Positions 39,901 to 54,900 of a stretch of 64,000 bases of DNA are shown piece by piece. The notes under the pieces were generated by a model. The model searched no databases and was not told the DNA's origin. It saw only the letters and a list, made by a program, of their open reading frames with translations. Source of the stretch: Ooceraea biroi (lineage: Eukaryota; Arthropoda; Insecta; Hymenoptera; Formicidae); the NCBI RefSeq assembly GCF_003672135.1, contig NC_039512.1, forward strand, positions 14,648,874 to 14,712,873. The letters are read 5' to 3'. The translations under genes were made by a program, and so were the position numbers. Numbering within the stretch: the stretch's first letter is position 1; each line of letters begins with the position of its first letter.

Positions 39901-42900
39901 AATAGCCACTTTGGAATGCATCGATAATTTGCATGTCCTGGACAACGTTGCCATCCAGTCGTGCAATTTCTTTGTCGACACATATACGCTGGTTCATCGC
40001 TATCATCGCCACAGTCATTGTCAGAATCGCACATCCATAGTTTAGGAATGCACTTGCCGTTTTTACAACTAAACTCTGTGCTCGGGTCGCAAGCACGATT
40101 ATCTGAAAAATAATGCAGATTGCGTGAATCAGAACACGTTGCAAAGAAATATGTCTAATCTTCCAAAAGAAATATTCTGCCTAATTATAAGAATAAATGA
40201 CTGATAGATGAGATACTCACGGCATATCGCAGGATCTTCGTCACTACCGTCTTTACAATCGGCGTCTCCGTCACATTTCCAGGAATCGTGTATGCACCGG
40301 CCGTTCGATTTGCATTTGAATTCGAGTTCCCCACATTCAAGTGCACACTTGGCTTCGTCGCTTTTGTCACCGCAATCGTCAACTCCATCACAAATTGTTA
40401 CGCTTGGCGTACAATTTCCATTCGCGCATTGGAAGACACTCGGCCGACAATTCCTCGATGGACAACTCGTTGATTCATCGGAACCATCCTTACAATCCTT
40501 TTCCCCGTCGCATCTATGGTTTAATTTTTATCATGACTTCTTCCTAATCTTTTAAGAAAAAAATGCAATATAAATGTGTCTTACCTCCAATACCAAGGGA
40601 TGCACTTCTCATCAGGTGGTCCGCAACGATGCTGTCCTGCGGTACAATTCGCTATGCACGTCTTGCCGTCTTTATCCAAGATAAACTGATTCGGACATTT
40701 GCATTTATAAGAAGTGACTCCAGGCTGACCGTATCCTTCAAGCAGATACGAGCTAGCAGGCGGAGCGATAAGACAGAGGTGTGAACAACCACCATTGTTT
40801 TCCGCACAGGGGTTGTTGTAAAATAATTGTCGCAGAGGATGATACACGTGGATGTCGTAAGGCCTATGGGTAGTATTGCGCAGTACTTGCAAGTGAGCGC
40901 CCGAAAATTTCTCTGCCCTACTAATGGCTTTTAGGTTCCAGTCAGTCCAATAAATGAAGTCATCAAACACCGTAATGGCGAATACATGTGGTACTGTAGC
41001 ACCTGACAGGACAATTCGTCGATTGTGACCTTCTAGATCAGCAAAAGCGATGTAATCTAGATGGGCATCGGCCCAGAAGATACGATCGGTGAAATAATCA
41101 ATTGTCAGAGCGTTCGGCCAAGCGATGTCATCTTGCCACGTTAGAATTCGAGTAAAGTTGCTGCCGTCCATACCCATTTTGCCAATGTATGCCTGAAATT
41201 TACAAAAGTGACTTACGTATAAGTTCTCACAATTTTGTTACACTATTATTAATGAGCAAAAGAAAATTCGGATATTTAATATGAAATCCACCTGAAGATG
41301 CCAGGATGTGAAGTATAAATATCCAGTGCCAGGATGAACTGCGATAGCACGCGGGTCTGCTATTCCAGTTTGCAAAGTTTTTCTGTTAGTGCCATCAAGT
41401 TCGGCAACATCCAAGTGTTTTGCATGACGATCCAACCAATACAATTTTCGACCAATCCAATCGATAGCGATACCCTCTAGGCCCAAACTGTCGTGACGAA
41501 TAATAGGTTCCCTTTCACCGCCGTTCACTGGTGCTCTAAACAGACATTACGCATTTGTTCGTAAGAAATAATAAGTGAGCAACTTTCGATGAAATTGTTT
41601 GATATATTAATTATTTATATGCTTTCTGATGGAAAAGAATATATTGTAAAGAAAAAGGACATAGCGTACCTATATATCGTTTTAGCAGTGACATCGCAAA
41701 AGTATAACATCTGCTGGGCATAATCCGCATCCAACGCAACAACATTAATCAGATCTTGATGCATCAAGCTATAGTTGGACGCATCGATTGACATATTTCT
41801 GACGTAATATTTGTTCGTAAATATGATCCACGGCTGAATATTGTCTCGGCGTTTGCATGTATGCTCATCAGCTTCTCTCTCGTACCAACGCTCGTTACAC
41901 TTGCAATAATATCCGCCAGGTGTATTTTCGCATTGCTGACTGCACACTTGAGGTGTCTCGATGCACTCGTCGATGTCATCGCAGGCTTTGCCATCAGCCA
42001 ATAGCTTGTAACCGGGATTGCATTCACAATAGAAGCTGGTTGGCGTGTCGACGCATTTGTGTCCGCATTGGTTCAATTCGATGCGAGCACATTCGTCGAC
42101 ATTGCAATGTGGCGGTTCGTCACTTTCGTCCGGGCAGTCCGGTTCTTTGTTGCATACCAATTGCGAGTCAATACAGTTACCGTTTGCGCACATAAAGTCC
42201 TTTGGATTCGGACACGTAGTGTTCTTTCCTTTAGATGCTGAAGAAATTAACACGTGCTTCTTACAAACTGGGTTAATATTTCTTACTGTATAAAAAGCAT
42301 CAAAAGAAGGATGTTTTGAGGCAGAAATTGTCTTATCAAAAAATTAACCATATTTTTGGAATTTTTAAATATGAATGATTATGAAATTATACTTACGACA
42401 TCCAACTTCATCTGAATGATCACCGCAATCATCCTGGCCATCGCAGCGGAATTGCTTGCGGATACATTTAAAGTTCTGACAGGTAAACTCTTGGGTACTG
42501 CAGTGCTTATACTGAGAGTTGCAGAACTTGCCTTCATCGCTACCATCACCGCAATCATTATCATGATCACAAAGCCAGCTGCGATTCAAACACCGACCGT
42601 TGGTGCAAGTGAATTGATTGTCGGCGCAAGGAGTTGGTGCCGGACAATGGTGCAAAGTTACATTTTCATCAGCCCCATCAACGCAATCCGGATCCCCGTC
42701 GCATAACCATTTTTTAGGGATGCATTGGGCGCGGTTCCACATTTTGTTCGCGACACAAGTAAATTCCGTTTCTTCATCGCATTTCCTGTCGTCTGAAAAT
42801 TAAATTACTCTCTTAGGAAATGACTTTATATTGTAATAATTGAGATTTAAACGTCTCAATATTTTGCAATTCAATTAACAAATATAGTGCACATACGCGA

Positions 42901-45900
42901 AAAAGAGGATAATTGAAAACTTACTGCATTGATGACGTTCATCCTCATCGGAGTTATCCAGACAATCATTGTCGCCGTCACAGATGTAAATTCTGGGAAT
43001 GCAGTTGCCGTTATCGCACGTAAATAGATCACCGAAGCATGTTCTACCCTCGGATTGGCAGTAACCAGGAGGTTCATCACTTCCGTCCAAGCAGTCATCA
43101 TCTCCATCGCAGTACCAAGTAGCTGGAATACACCTGCCACGGACAATACGCATTCAATTAGTAAATACTTTCTATTGTAAAAGTATCATGATGCTTAGTG
43201 ACTTTTAAATTGTTTTAAAATCTTTTTATTAGATAAAAAAGTTTTACCTGTGATTGGGACATCGGAAGCTATTCTGGGGACACGTCCTCTGGGCACAATG
43301 AACTGGATTCTCATCGCTATTGTCACCGCAGTCATTATCACCGTCGCAGAGCCAATACGGTTCCACGCAGATATTTGTCTTTTCGCATTTAAGGTGATTC
43401 AACGGACATGTAGTATTGCGAGGACAACGCTCGTGCGTCTCGTCGGACGTAACATTGTCTTTACAATCGTTGATACCATTGCACACCTGAGATTGCGGAA
43501 TGCAACGATAATTGGCACAGGTAAATTCACCTGGTGCACAGGGTGGATAAACGCAGCCTTCCTCATCACTACCGTCCCGACAATCGTTCTCGTGATCGCA
43601 CTTCCACGTTTTAAATATGCATCTGCCATTATTGCAACGGAACTCGTTCGGACTGCACGAGTGATAAGCTGAAAGAGAAAAATTCAGAAATTTGTCAAGG
43701 AACGATGCACTTGTACTATAAATTTTTCTCTAAATCTTGCTTGTACTTACAGCAATAACTAGTATCCTCGTCAGAACCGTCACCACAATCATCGTCTCCA
43801 TCACAAGCCCACATTCTAGAAATGCATCTGCCGTTTCTGCATGCAAATTTGCTAGCATCGCACGTGACATTTTTCGGTACGCACATTCGGTCTTCGTTTA
43901 CTAATCTGCTGTTGTCGTTACATTTGCATTCTGCAGACCCGTTGTGGCCTGGATGACAAGATTGGTCACAACCGCCATTATTGATATTGCAAGGATTAAC
44001 AGTGCACTGTTGCCTGGCCGCAGAAAATACATGAAGATCCCGTGGTGAATCTTCTAACCGCTTTACCAGCTCGATCTTGTCGGCTCCAGTATGCTTCTCC
44101 GCTCGATAAACTCCGCGCAGCTGAAGATCCGTCCAATAGATGTGCTCCCGAAAGACAGTGATAGCAAAGGGATAAATGGTAGCGCTAACCAGAACTTCTC
44201 TGTTCTTTCCATCGAGATCGGACCTTTCGATTTTTTCACGCACGGCGTCGGTCCAGTACAACATTCGATCGTCGTAATCAATTGCTAGACCACTAGGCTG
44301 CGAAAGATCCTTGTCAATAACGGCACGTTTCAACGATCCGGCCATAGTAGTCTTGAAAATCTTGCCGGATGTTCCGAAACGACCCCAATCGGTAAAGTAA
44401 AGCGAGCCGTTACAGGGATCGACAACAATGGCACGTGGGCGATCTACGCGTGCAATCATTACCAAATTAGATCCATCAATGTCCATTGCATAAATGCTGT
44501 TGTTGGAGGAATCCGTCCAATAGACTTTCTTCTGAGTCCAATCGTACGAAATGCCTTCAGGATTAATCCCTTTATTGAGTAACGTATGCAAATCAGAGGA
44601 AGATGGGTGGTCTGATGGAGTCCACGCAATTTTCGCCCAAGGACGAATTTGAGTAAACAAAAGCTTTTTGTCCTGATAGTCGAAGTCCACCCCAACTACA
44701 TTTGTCAGATTTCCAACTGGTGTAAAGGGTACATTGGTGTTGTGTGGGTCGAGATTAATGGCGCGAATCTCAGTTCGCGTGGCGAACACTAAGTATTCTT
44801 CGACATTTTCACAAGTACGGCCATCAGAAGAGAGTTTACCCACCGCGCAGTCGCAAGTAAATAATTTGGGACTGTCCTTTGGAAAAGCAAAGCATAGCTG
44901 AGAGCATCCACCGTTTGAAACCTGAAAAAATTACAATTATCTTTTTAATGACTTGCTACTTTTAAGTAATTTCACTTTCTCAAATTATATATTGCACGTA
45001 TCTGATGTTTCAATACCTGTGAACAAGGATTGGTAGGATCTGCTGGTTGACTACTCTGGTCAAAGATTGCAATGTCCCTAAGCTTCTGCAGATTTGTTCT
45101 AACGGGAATGGGTAGGCTGGTATTACCCTTTGCTTTGCTCGCTTTAAAAACGGTAGCCAAATTTCGATCGACCCAGTAGACATCGGTACCATAAATAGCA
45201 ACGCCCATTGGATTTGGCAAATTTCTACGAATGATTTCTCGGTTTCCACCAGTATAAGACACCTTCTGGATAGTATCCAATTTTGAGTCCACCCAATAAA
45301 TGTCGTGTGTCACAAGATCGACCGTCAGATCACGTGGTGTGCTAATACCAGATGTTACAATAGGAGACCAATTACTACCATTGAGGAAAGCCTTTCCAAT
45401 CCGTGGATATTGTCCATAATCGATCCAATATAGATATCGTTTGATAGGATTTACGGCAAGTTCGCGAGGTGCGTCCGTTGTCGTTTTCACGAGCACTTTT
45501 CGATTGGAGCCATCTAATCTGCAGACTTCTACATAGTTGTCGTGAGGGAAAACATTGGCAAAGTACAAATTTCCTGCGATCCAATCCACAGCTAGACCAC
45601 GGATTCCGTTAGAACCAATTCCTTGTTTAACTACCTGTTGCAATTCTGTACCATTTGGCCGTACTCTAAAATGCAATTTCCAATTTATCGCAATACAATA
45701 TCGAAAATCTTTAAAAATTTTCACGTCAGAATGTTATGTAAAATCAAGCAATAACTTTATATTACCTAAAGATACCATTCCAAATGCCTCGATTAAATTC
45801 TACCCAGTATATCCAATTGCCCGCGTAATGCACGTCCACATGAAGTATATGGTGGCCAACTCCAGCAATGGGTACCATGGCTTCCTTGGAATCTTTCAGG

Positions 45901-48900
45901 CTGTAACCCCTGGCAACGTCCAATTGTGTAACCACCGCGAAAGTCTTGTAGGGTTCACATCTGGTGTCACTAATCTTCTTGTATTCCATCCCACAGGCGC
46001 AAACGCGAGTACCTCCAGATGCAGGTAAGCAAAGCTGTTCACAATCGCCATTATTAATGAGACAGGGATGAGATCCAGTAGCACGCTTTTTGTAAATAGT
46101 CAGAGTACGAAGCTCCGAATCATTATCAATGATTGTAGTTGGATTATCGCCGTTCGGTAGATCGACACGCTCAATTTTATCATAAAGTGGATCCAGATAG
46201 TACAGACGAGACTCATGGACGGCTAATGCTTTTGGCAATGCCATGTTGTTTGCTGCAGTAAGAATAGTGCGAACATTCATACCGTCCGTCGACATAGCTT
46301 TGATGAAAGCTGGATTTTGGCAAGAGAAATATAACATCTTGCTGGGGATATCGATGCTAATGGCTTCAGGGCGTTCCAAATTTTCAACCAAGATTAAAGG
46401 ATTAGTGCCGTCCATATTTACTCGACCAATCTTTTGAGGCACTCCAAAGCCTCCCTCGTCAACCCAAAACACTTGTCCGTCAATAGGATCTACGCACATT
46501 GCCTTCGGTTTAGACACCGATGAACGATTGCCATCATTCGCCAAAACAATTGTACGAAAGCGTGTTTTGCCATCTAACTTAATGGCTTCGATATTGGACG
46601 CAAACTTGTTGCCAATAAATAAGTTGCGGCCAAGCCAATCCAATGCCATTGTCGATGGTGAACCGACGATGCCAGTATCGCCGGCAGGATTGGGAAACTC
46701 CGTCCGATTACCACCATTATAAGGAATGGTATAAATTGTACCATTCTCGTCATCGCCGTCTTTACCTATGTGATCAACAAAATCATTCAATTCCCTTGCA
46801 AAAGTCTAAAAACCTCGAATTTTAGGAAAATATTAGACAATAAAAAGTAACAAAGAATTAGTTATGAGAAATAAAGAAACAGTCTTCCTCGATGGTTTTT
46901 TTTATTACCTTGTAACCAATAAATAATGCGATCTCTTCTATCATAATCGATAAATCTTCCACCTTCGACGCCAACAATAGGGGTAATGTATCCTGTTTTG
47001 GTTTCTCCAGGCGTCAAGGAAATGTCGACGATCTGGGAGCCTCGCAGTACCATCAAGTACGGTGTTTCCTCTTCCATACAACGTCCGTCAGACAATAATT
47101 TAAATCCAACCTAAGGTAAGGACAGATTTTGCAATTACTATTGTAATTCTTAAGGATTTGTACATCTGCAAAATTAGAATTTCTTATTATTCACCTGACA
47201 CTTGCAACTGTATCCCTTTGGATTACTGGGCGATAGAAGACACAGATGTTCACACGTCACGTTAGCGCAAGGATTCGGAGTGATCGGTTGTAATACCGCA
47301 TGATGTACATGTATAGAAAGCGGTTGTGAAATTAAGTGCGATACAACTGTTTGATTAGAGCCCTTAAACTTGTGCGCAGAGAGCACTCGATTGAGCTGCC
47401 TATCGGTCCAATACATAGTGTCTTCGAAGAGTGTAAGCGAATGAGGGTGTAAAAGATAGTGCGAGCTGGCTAGAACCTGGATTCTTTTACTGCCATCATA
47501 AAGGCAAGTGTCAATAAAGTCCAATTTGCTATCCGCAAAATAGATTCTGCGGTTCGCAATATCTAAAGCCAGACCGTTCGGCCAATAGATCTTCGTACTG
47601 ATAATAGTCGATCGATTAGTGCCATCCATCCCGATTCTCTCAATTCTGGGATTTTCGCCCCAGTCTGTCCAGAAGAGCCATCTTGCTCCTGGATTTGGAT
47701 CCAGACACATTCCACGGGGCTGCGTAATGTTTTCCTTGACGAGAATCATTCTGCCAACTCCAGTCTCTTTAGCTACTTCGATTGTATTCAACTTTGAATC
47801 CAACCAATACAAATTTTGACCAATCCAATCGTAGGCAAGACCTTCTACTAGATCCAAGCCAGTACTGATGATATCTTGCGGATCGCTACCACGATCCAAT
47901 CGCGAGATTCGTTTCAACTTCATATCAGACCAGAAAATAGTACCAGTATGCATATTACTGGCAGTCGCCACTACATTTTCTACATTAATAGGAACTCGTT
48001 CCAATGCCTGATCCTGAAGATCAGCCACCAGAATAGTATATCTATTAGAAATAATTAAGAACGCAGCACTGTGATTAAACGCTTTACACATATGCTTATC
48101 TTTCTCCAGCGTGTAACCGTCCACGCAGTTGCAATAATAGCTACCCTTCGTGTTCACGCAGATCTGTGAGCATTTTCCTGGCGGATCGCATTCATTAATA
48201 TCCTGACATGTCAAGCTATCGGAATTCAGTTCTTCGCCAGGCGGACAAGTACATTGTGCACCCAATGGAGTTTGAATGCAACCATTGCTGCATAATCCAC
48301 TCTGATGCTCGCATTCAGCGAGATCACAGCCAGGCCCTTCGTCCGCGCCATTCGGACAATCTAATTTTCCATCACACACGCTACTTATATTCACGCAACG
48401 ATTTGTTACGTTTGGACACTTCCATTGTTGAGAGTCGCATTTAAACGGAGGAGGACCACATGCGTGCAATTCGGTATTCTCGTCGGAGCCATCTCCGCAA
48501 TCGTCTTTACCATCACAGATATATGCTTTAAATACGCATCTCTCATTTTGACATCTGAAAAATAAATTAAATTCGATTATTTATAATTTTTTTAATACTT
48601 TTGTTGTGCAAATCAACGGAAGGTTTAATGAAAATAAAGTATATATATATATTTTTTTTCGTTTCATGAAGGTAATTAGTAAAAAAGAATGTAATTGACA
48701 AATGCAATAGACCTGAAGAATCCGGGTTGGCAATCGACTTTTCCGCAGGATGCCGGTTCATCGGACTTATCAGGACAATCTGCAGTACCATCGCAATACC
48801 AACTTCTCGGTATGCAAATCGCTGAACTGACACATTGGAATTGTTTATCGGTATTGCACTGATCCGGCGCTAGTGATGGACAACCCACTTCATCGGAACC

Positions 48901-51900
48901 GTCATTACAGTCACTAATACCATCACACTTGTACGATGACAAGATACACATTTTTTGGTCCGCACATGTAAACTGCGTGCTGAGACAAGTAACCGGTGGA
49001 CAATCCATTTCATCTTGGTGGTCAAAGCAATCGCTGTCACCGTCGCACACCCAAGATTGTGGTATACAATGACCAGAGCGTGGACAAGTAAATTGAAAGT
49101 ATGAGCAAGTTTTTGCTGCGCAGAACTCGCCCTCATCGGAGCTATCGCCACAGTCATTTTCCGAATCGCATTTCCAAGTTGCGGGAATGCAACGGTTGTT
49201 GGCACAGGCGAATTGATTGGCATTGCAGGTAATATTTGGACAGCCCACTTCATCGCTATAATCGCCGCAATCATTTTCGGAATCGCAATGAAACGTCATC
49301 GGTACACAACGACCGGATTTGCATTGGAACTCATTTGCACTGCATGTCGGTTTTGTGCAGTTTTGCATCTCATCACTGTTATCTAGGCAATCATTTTCGC
49401 CATCACATACCCAAGACTTTGGAACGCACCTAGCACAAAATCAGTCAATAATTCAAACGTTTAAACTCCTACATAGACTTGGATCTTAATTGAGTAAAAA
49501 GATATATCAAGTAAGACTCAGTTCTGTATTTCTGGTAAAAATTAATATAATGTTCAAAAAATCAGCAAGAATTGTGATAGAAATACAAACAGATTAAGCT
49601 CGTAGCGATTCAAATCGCATTATTACGCACCTTTGGTTCGCACATGTGAAATCCCAAGTATGCGGACAAGCCTGCAGTGGTGGTTCCCCATCGGGATCCG
49701 CTGCGCAAGTTCTACCATTGCCCTGAAGACGTTCTCCATAGGGACAGCCACACACCTGAGTAAGTCTTGGCATTGATTGCATGCCAGGGAACCTGATAGC
49801 ATCGGAGTGGGAAGAATTATCCGGAATAGCGAAGCAAAGTTTTTCACAACCACCATTATTAATGGTGCAAGGATGATTAGAGGTCGTGGTTTGAATTTCA
49901 CGGCTAAAGACCTTTACGCCGTAAAGCCTATTAGTGGCAGGTTCACGGACTAAGACAGCTTCTTGCTCGCCAGTTTCCTTGTGCAATCGGATAATAGCGT
50001 CGAGCCGCCAATCGGTGATATACATCCAATCCTCGTGAATGGCAATGGAAAACGGATGACGGATAAGTCTAGAGTTTACCGTTCGTACATCCGTGCCGTC
50101 CAAGTTTGAGTGTTGTACATGATCCAGCAGAGCGTCACACCAATATAATCGATCTTTGCTAAAGTCGATCGCCAAACCATTCGGCCAACCTAAAGTCAGA
50201 TTCCTGAAAACGACCAAGCTGGAACCATCGGCGTGAGCTCTGCTAATGTTGGCTGGACGATCCCATTCAGAGAAAAAGATGTAACCATGGTTTGGATGAA
50301 TCACGATTGCGCGAGGACGCTTCAGATTCTTCAATAGTGTTCGTCGATACGTGACATTACGAGTGCTGAGCACGTTTAGTGTGCCTAATAATACAGAAAA
50401 AAATCTGATAAACTAAAGATAAGTATCTTCACTATTTCAAAAATCTTACTGATATTTGAAATTTTACAGCTCTTTTAGATCTTTTTACTGATGAATAAAG
50501 TCTGTTCATCAACGAACCTTTACGAGAATCAATATAGTACAAGTTTTTCGCAGCCCAATCGACCGCGAGACCTTCCACTCCTTCGTTTTGGCTAGCCAAA
50601 ACAATCTCCCGTCCGGTCGCATTCTGATGTACTCTGTATATAACATCCTGAAGAACGTCACTGTAATAGATGTATTGATCATGCGAGTCGTAATCCAGTC
50701 CGACGAATCGTGCCCGTCTCGATACCACCGGTAGAATAGCGTCGCTAAATCCTTCCATTACGGGATTCAGTACGCGACCTTTAATAAATCTCTGTTGAGA
50801 ATACATAAGAAATTCCTGCACCAAGTTGCAGTTCCTCATGTCACTTGCTAATCGCCATCCAATGTGGCAAGCGCAGCGATAACCCAGCCGATTATTCTGA
50901 TCGCTGGAGGCAGTGACAATGCACATGTGTTGACAACCGCCATTATTATTGCCACAGGGATTTGAAACGCTTGGCTGCGAGAGCGGGTGCAGGGCTTTTA
51001 TTGCCTTGGCATCGCGTACCTTAAAAAGGGAATATGCATTACGTAAGTCTTGTAATGTGATTCTACAAGCGCAACGTATCATATAAGCAAACTCAATAAA
51101 ATACTTTGTGTATATTACCTTAAACACACTTTGGATAGAATAATCTCCCTGAGTTTTATCGACGCTCATGACAGCTTGCTTGGTACCATCTGTCCAGTAT
51201 ATCCTATTCTCGAAGAGAGTAAGTCTGATTGGGGATGGCACTTGAGAACCTCTAAGAATCATAACTCTATTGTGGCCTTTATAATCTGCCGTCTCGATGT
51301 AATCCAACAGCGAATCACACCAGTAGATTCTTTTGGCGATGATATCCACGGACACACCAGAAACTTTATAAGCAGCTTCAGAAACAACAGAGAATGCATT
51401 GGTGCCGTCCATGTTAGCACGGAGAACCTGCTTGCTATCAGCGATGAACATGAGACCCTTTGTGGGATCCAGAGCGATATCGGCTGGATTCGTAAGATTG
51501 GAACCCACAACAATTCCATGGTAACGGCCGTCCAACTCGAATACGTCCACTTTTTGCACAATCGAATCCGCCACATAGAGTTTATCGCCAATCCAATCTA
51601 CCGCGATGGACACGGGTCCCCACGAACCCGCCATACTGATGTCTACTTTGGGTGGCGTATCGCTGCCAAGATTGAGGGACTCGGAATGCACCTTTCGCGT
51701 CTTTGTGTCACTCCAAAAGAGCAAATTTCGCGAATACAGGTAATCGACTCCACTTGCGCCAGTAGTATTGGCGATTATCCTGCGATCTTCACCAGTCGCG
51801 CTCAGTCGCCACACCGCGCGATCCTGGGCGAGCAAAAGTTCCAACATGGAAATATTCTGGGCACGACATTTGTTGCGTCCGTGGAGAATGTAACCAGGCG

Positions 51901-54900
51901 CGCAATGACACGTGTACGAACTATCAGTGTTCTCGCATAACTGTTCGCAAAAACCCCACTCGGAGCACTCGTCTCGATCTACATAAGAAACATACCGCTA
52001 AATCATTATAAACTTTTAAACTGTCGCGTCGTCATCTCTTTAATATGTCAAGAGATTTTACACCGAATTAACATTCCGTGCACTGTACAAATTTAGATTC
52101 ATACAAGTAAAATCATTTACCAATACAAGTTCGCGAATCGTTGGCAAGTACTCTTCCCTCGGGACAGTAACAAGCTCCTCCAGTGGGAGACGCCTGACAT
52201 TTATGTTGACACCCAAGTGTATTGCACATACTCGTCGCTACGGAACGAACAAGTTTCACGTTTTTGAGTGCACGATAATAATCGGTACGTCAAGTGTACA
52301 ATTATTAAGCGTTAACGTATCAGGCTTAAATTGATTGGTAGAAAAGATGTAAACACACTTACAACATGCTGCTTCCTCATCCGCTCCATCCTCGCAATCT
52401 TGTTTGCCATCACACAACTGAGATCGATTTATGCACAATGCCTTCCCATCCGGCGCACCTTTTGGACATCGAAATTTATTTTCCGGACAATCCGTCACCG
52501 TGCAGGATTTCTCATCGGAACCATCCTGGCAATCTTTATAACCATCACAATGATATGCTATGGGAATGCAGAGTGCATTGGCGCATCGAAATTGATCGCT
52601 TGTGCACGGTGGGAAATCTGCGTATCATCGAAATCTCTTATTAATGTACAATTAATTTCGTTATGTTTTTGAAACGTTTCGCATGTCGCGACTTTAATAT
52701 TATAAATAATATCATAAAATGGAGAAAACGAGCAGGGATATTAAAATGGATTTTATGTTTAAAGTTTACCCCAAAAGCAAAAATACTGAGAAAGGGGAAA
52801 ATTACAAGACATTGTACATAGTATCGTGTTGAAAATCGCAAACTCACTACAATGCTCCTCATCACTGTTGTCACCACAATCGTCCCTATGATTACATCTT
52901 GCACTCTGCTCAATGCAGCGTTGCGTAGTATTGCACCTAAATTGATCCAATCGGCAGGCCGGCTTTATGTTATTTTCGCATCTCTCCTCATCTCTGCCGT
53001 TCCGGCAGTCTAGATAACCATCGCACTTCTTTTCTTTGGGTATGCAAAGTTCTGGCGTGGTTCCAACGCACCTGAAGTCGTCTGGTTGGCATTTTCTGTA
53101 CGCTACAAGCATCGTGTTCTTGTCTTTCTTTGCTCTCTCCAATCTTTTCATTAATTACTTGTGTATCGTGTTAAGAAATAATCGATATCGCTCAAAGATG
53201 TTTAATTTTAGAAGAAACTATGTTTATATATCAACAATTGTAAAATCTATAAAAGAATTGCAGCGTTAAATGCGCAATAGATGTTTTGTATTACATCCCA
53301 AACATTAGAAAAAATTTCGCTAATGTGCTTCTAAAATGAAACGTGATGAATAGAACAGCACAGGTCGCATAAGCCTTTTGCATAACGAATGTCAAAAGGC
53401 GATTTAGAGTTAATCACGTTCCTGGAGCCAAACAGTCTCGCGTGATAACTCGCATCAGCTGCGTACAATACATGACCATATCTCGACGATCACTTGTCGC
53501 GACACGTTTTCGCACTGCTGATAAAGCAAATAAACCTGATATAACAATCCGGAACGTGATTTTTCTCACTTGGTTCATGCAATATTACGATAAGAATAGA
53601 TGAAGTAAAGGAAGAAAATGAAATCTGTCAAAATTATCAGAATTACGACCAGTCATGAGTTAAAGTTACGGCTTCAAACATGTTTTACATTTGGTGCCAA
53701 TACTCAGAAAGTTGAGAGTATTCAACAAAATCAAAATTGAGAAATATTATAATAATCTAAATTATTGTTAGCAATACACACAACACGATTTTGACACTGA
53801 GAAGTACAGTTTTATAGGAGAAATAGAAATGTTACGATATATGTGTTGAGACCGATCAGGATATGTCCGGTACTCGATAATAATTAACGAGTTATTATTA
53901 AGAGAAATAACTTTATTCACGTGCGAACACGCGAACACGAGGACTATCTCTTACAGATAGGGCAATCGCGCGCGAAGAAGAACAAAAGACAACAAAAGAA
54001 CTGCAGTGTCGATCGATATCGATTAGTTAATCATATTGCATATTACTAATCTCGCAATACCGTAAACGCTATATTCAAACATAAAATATGCGATCTATTT
54101 TTCACACTCCAACAGTATGTTTATAAAGTGTAGTCTTCATTTTTACAGTTTCAGAGCATAATGATTAACTGTGTGTACAATATTGCGACGAGTTATCGCG
54201 ACAGCGCGATAATTTAGTGAAACTGAGCGTGAAGAATCTGCCTAATCGCAACACAGCTGCTACTTAGCCATGCACTTATGCGAGCGGCCTTGTCACTGAT
54301 GATAATATTATCATGTGATGTCTTTCGGCAGAACATATCTACAATATAATTAATAACGACGATTCTCTAAACGACGATTAATCTCCCTCTTAGAAAATAC
54401 GATAAATTTCTTGGAACTATTTATTAATGATTGCCTCTTATTTCTGTGATTATGAAACTGTTTGTAATGCTAAAAGTATAATGAAACAAAATAAAGAAGA
54501 GTTTATAATAAGAAAATCATTGCCATTGTACTCACTGCAGCCGTCTTCATCAGTACCGTCGACGCAATCGACAGTCATGTCACATCGTTGATGCGGAGGT
54601 ATACAATACGTCTTGTTGAAACTGTACTGGCCACACGTAATCTGGCCAATGTCGCAGTCGGGCGGTGCTAAAACCCAATTAAAAAACTGGTGAATTACAA
54701 TTTACAGTGACAATAAAAACATGAAAGATAGCTGATTAATATTTCTTATATGCGCGTGACTACAAAATGGATCTCATGGTCTTCCGAAAGTTTGGTATTA
54801 AAATGCAGACACGAGAACAATACAAAGTAACCGTTATTGTGTTACATAAAATGTTGAAAAACCTCCAGTAGCCTGCATAACTCGCAACATGCAAAGAATT

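Noticed and set aside
39286..39927. 213-codon plus-strand open frame
   Set aside because: It is antisense to LDLa exons of megalin. The repeated Asp/Glu/Cys codons read backwards lack stops, which produces long shadow frames.
51131..51940. 269-codon plus-strand open frame
   Set aside because: Antisense shadow of the propeller 1 exon; no domain and no independent splice or start evidence.
53091..53102. Alternative acceptor for megalin exon c 7 nt inside the exon
   Set aside because: It would enter in phase 2, while exon b leaves in phase 1, so the frame would break.
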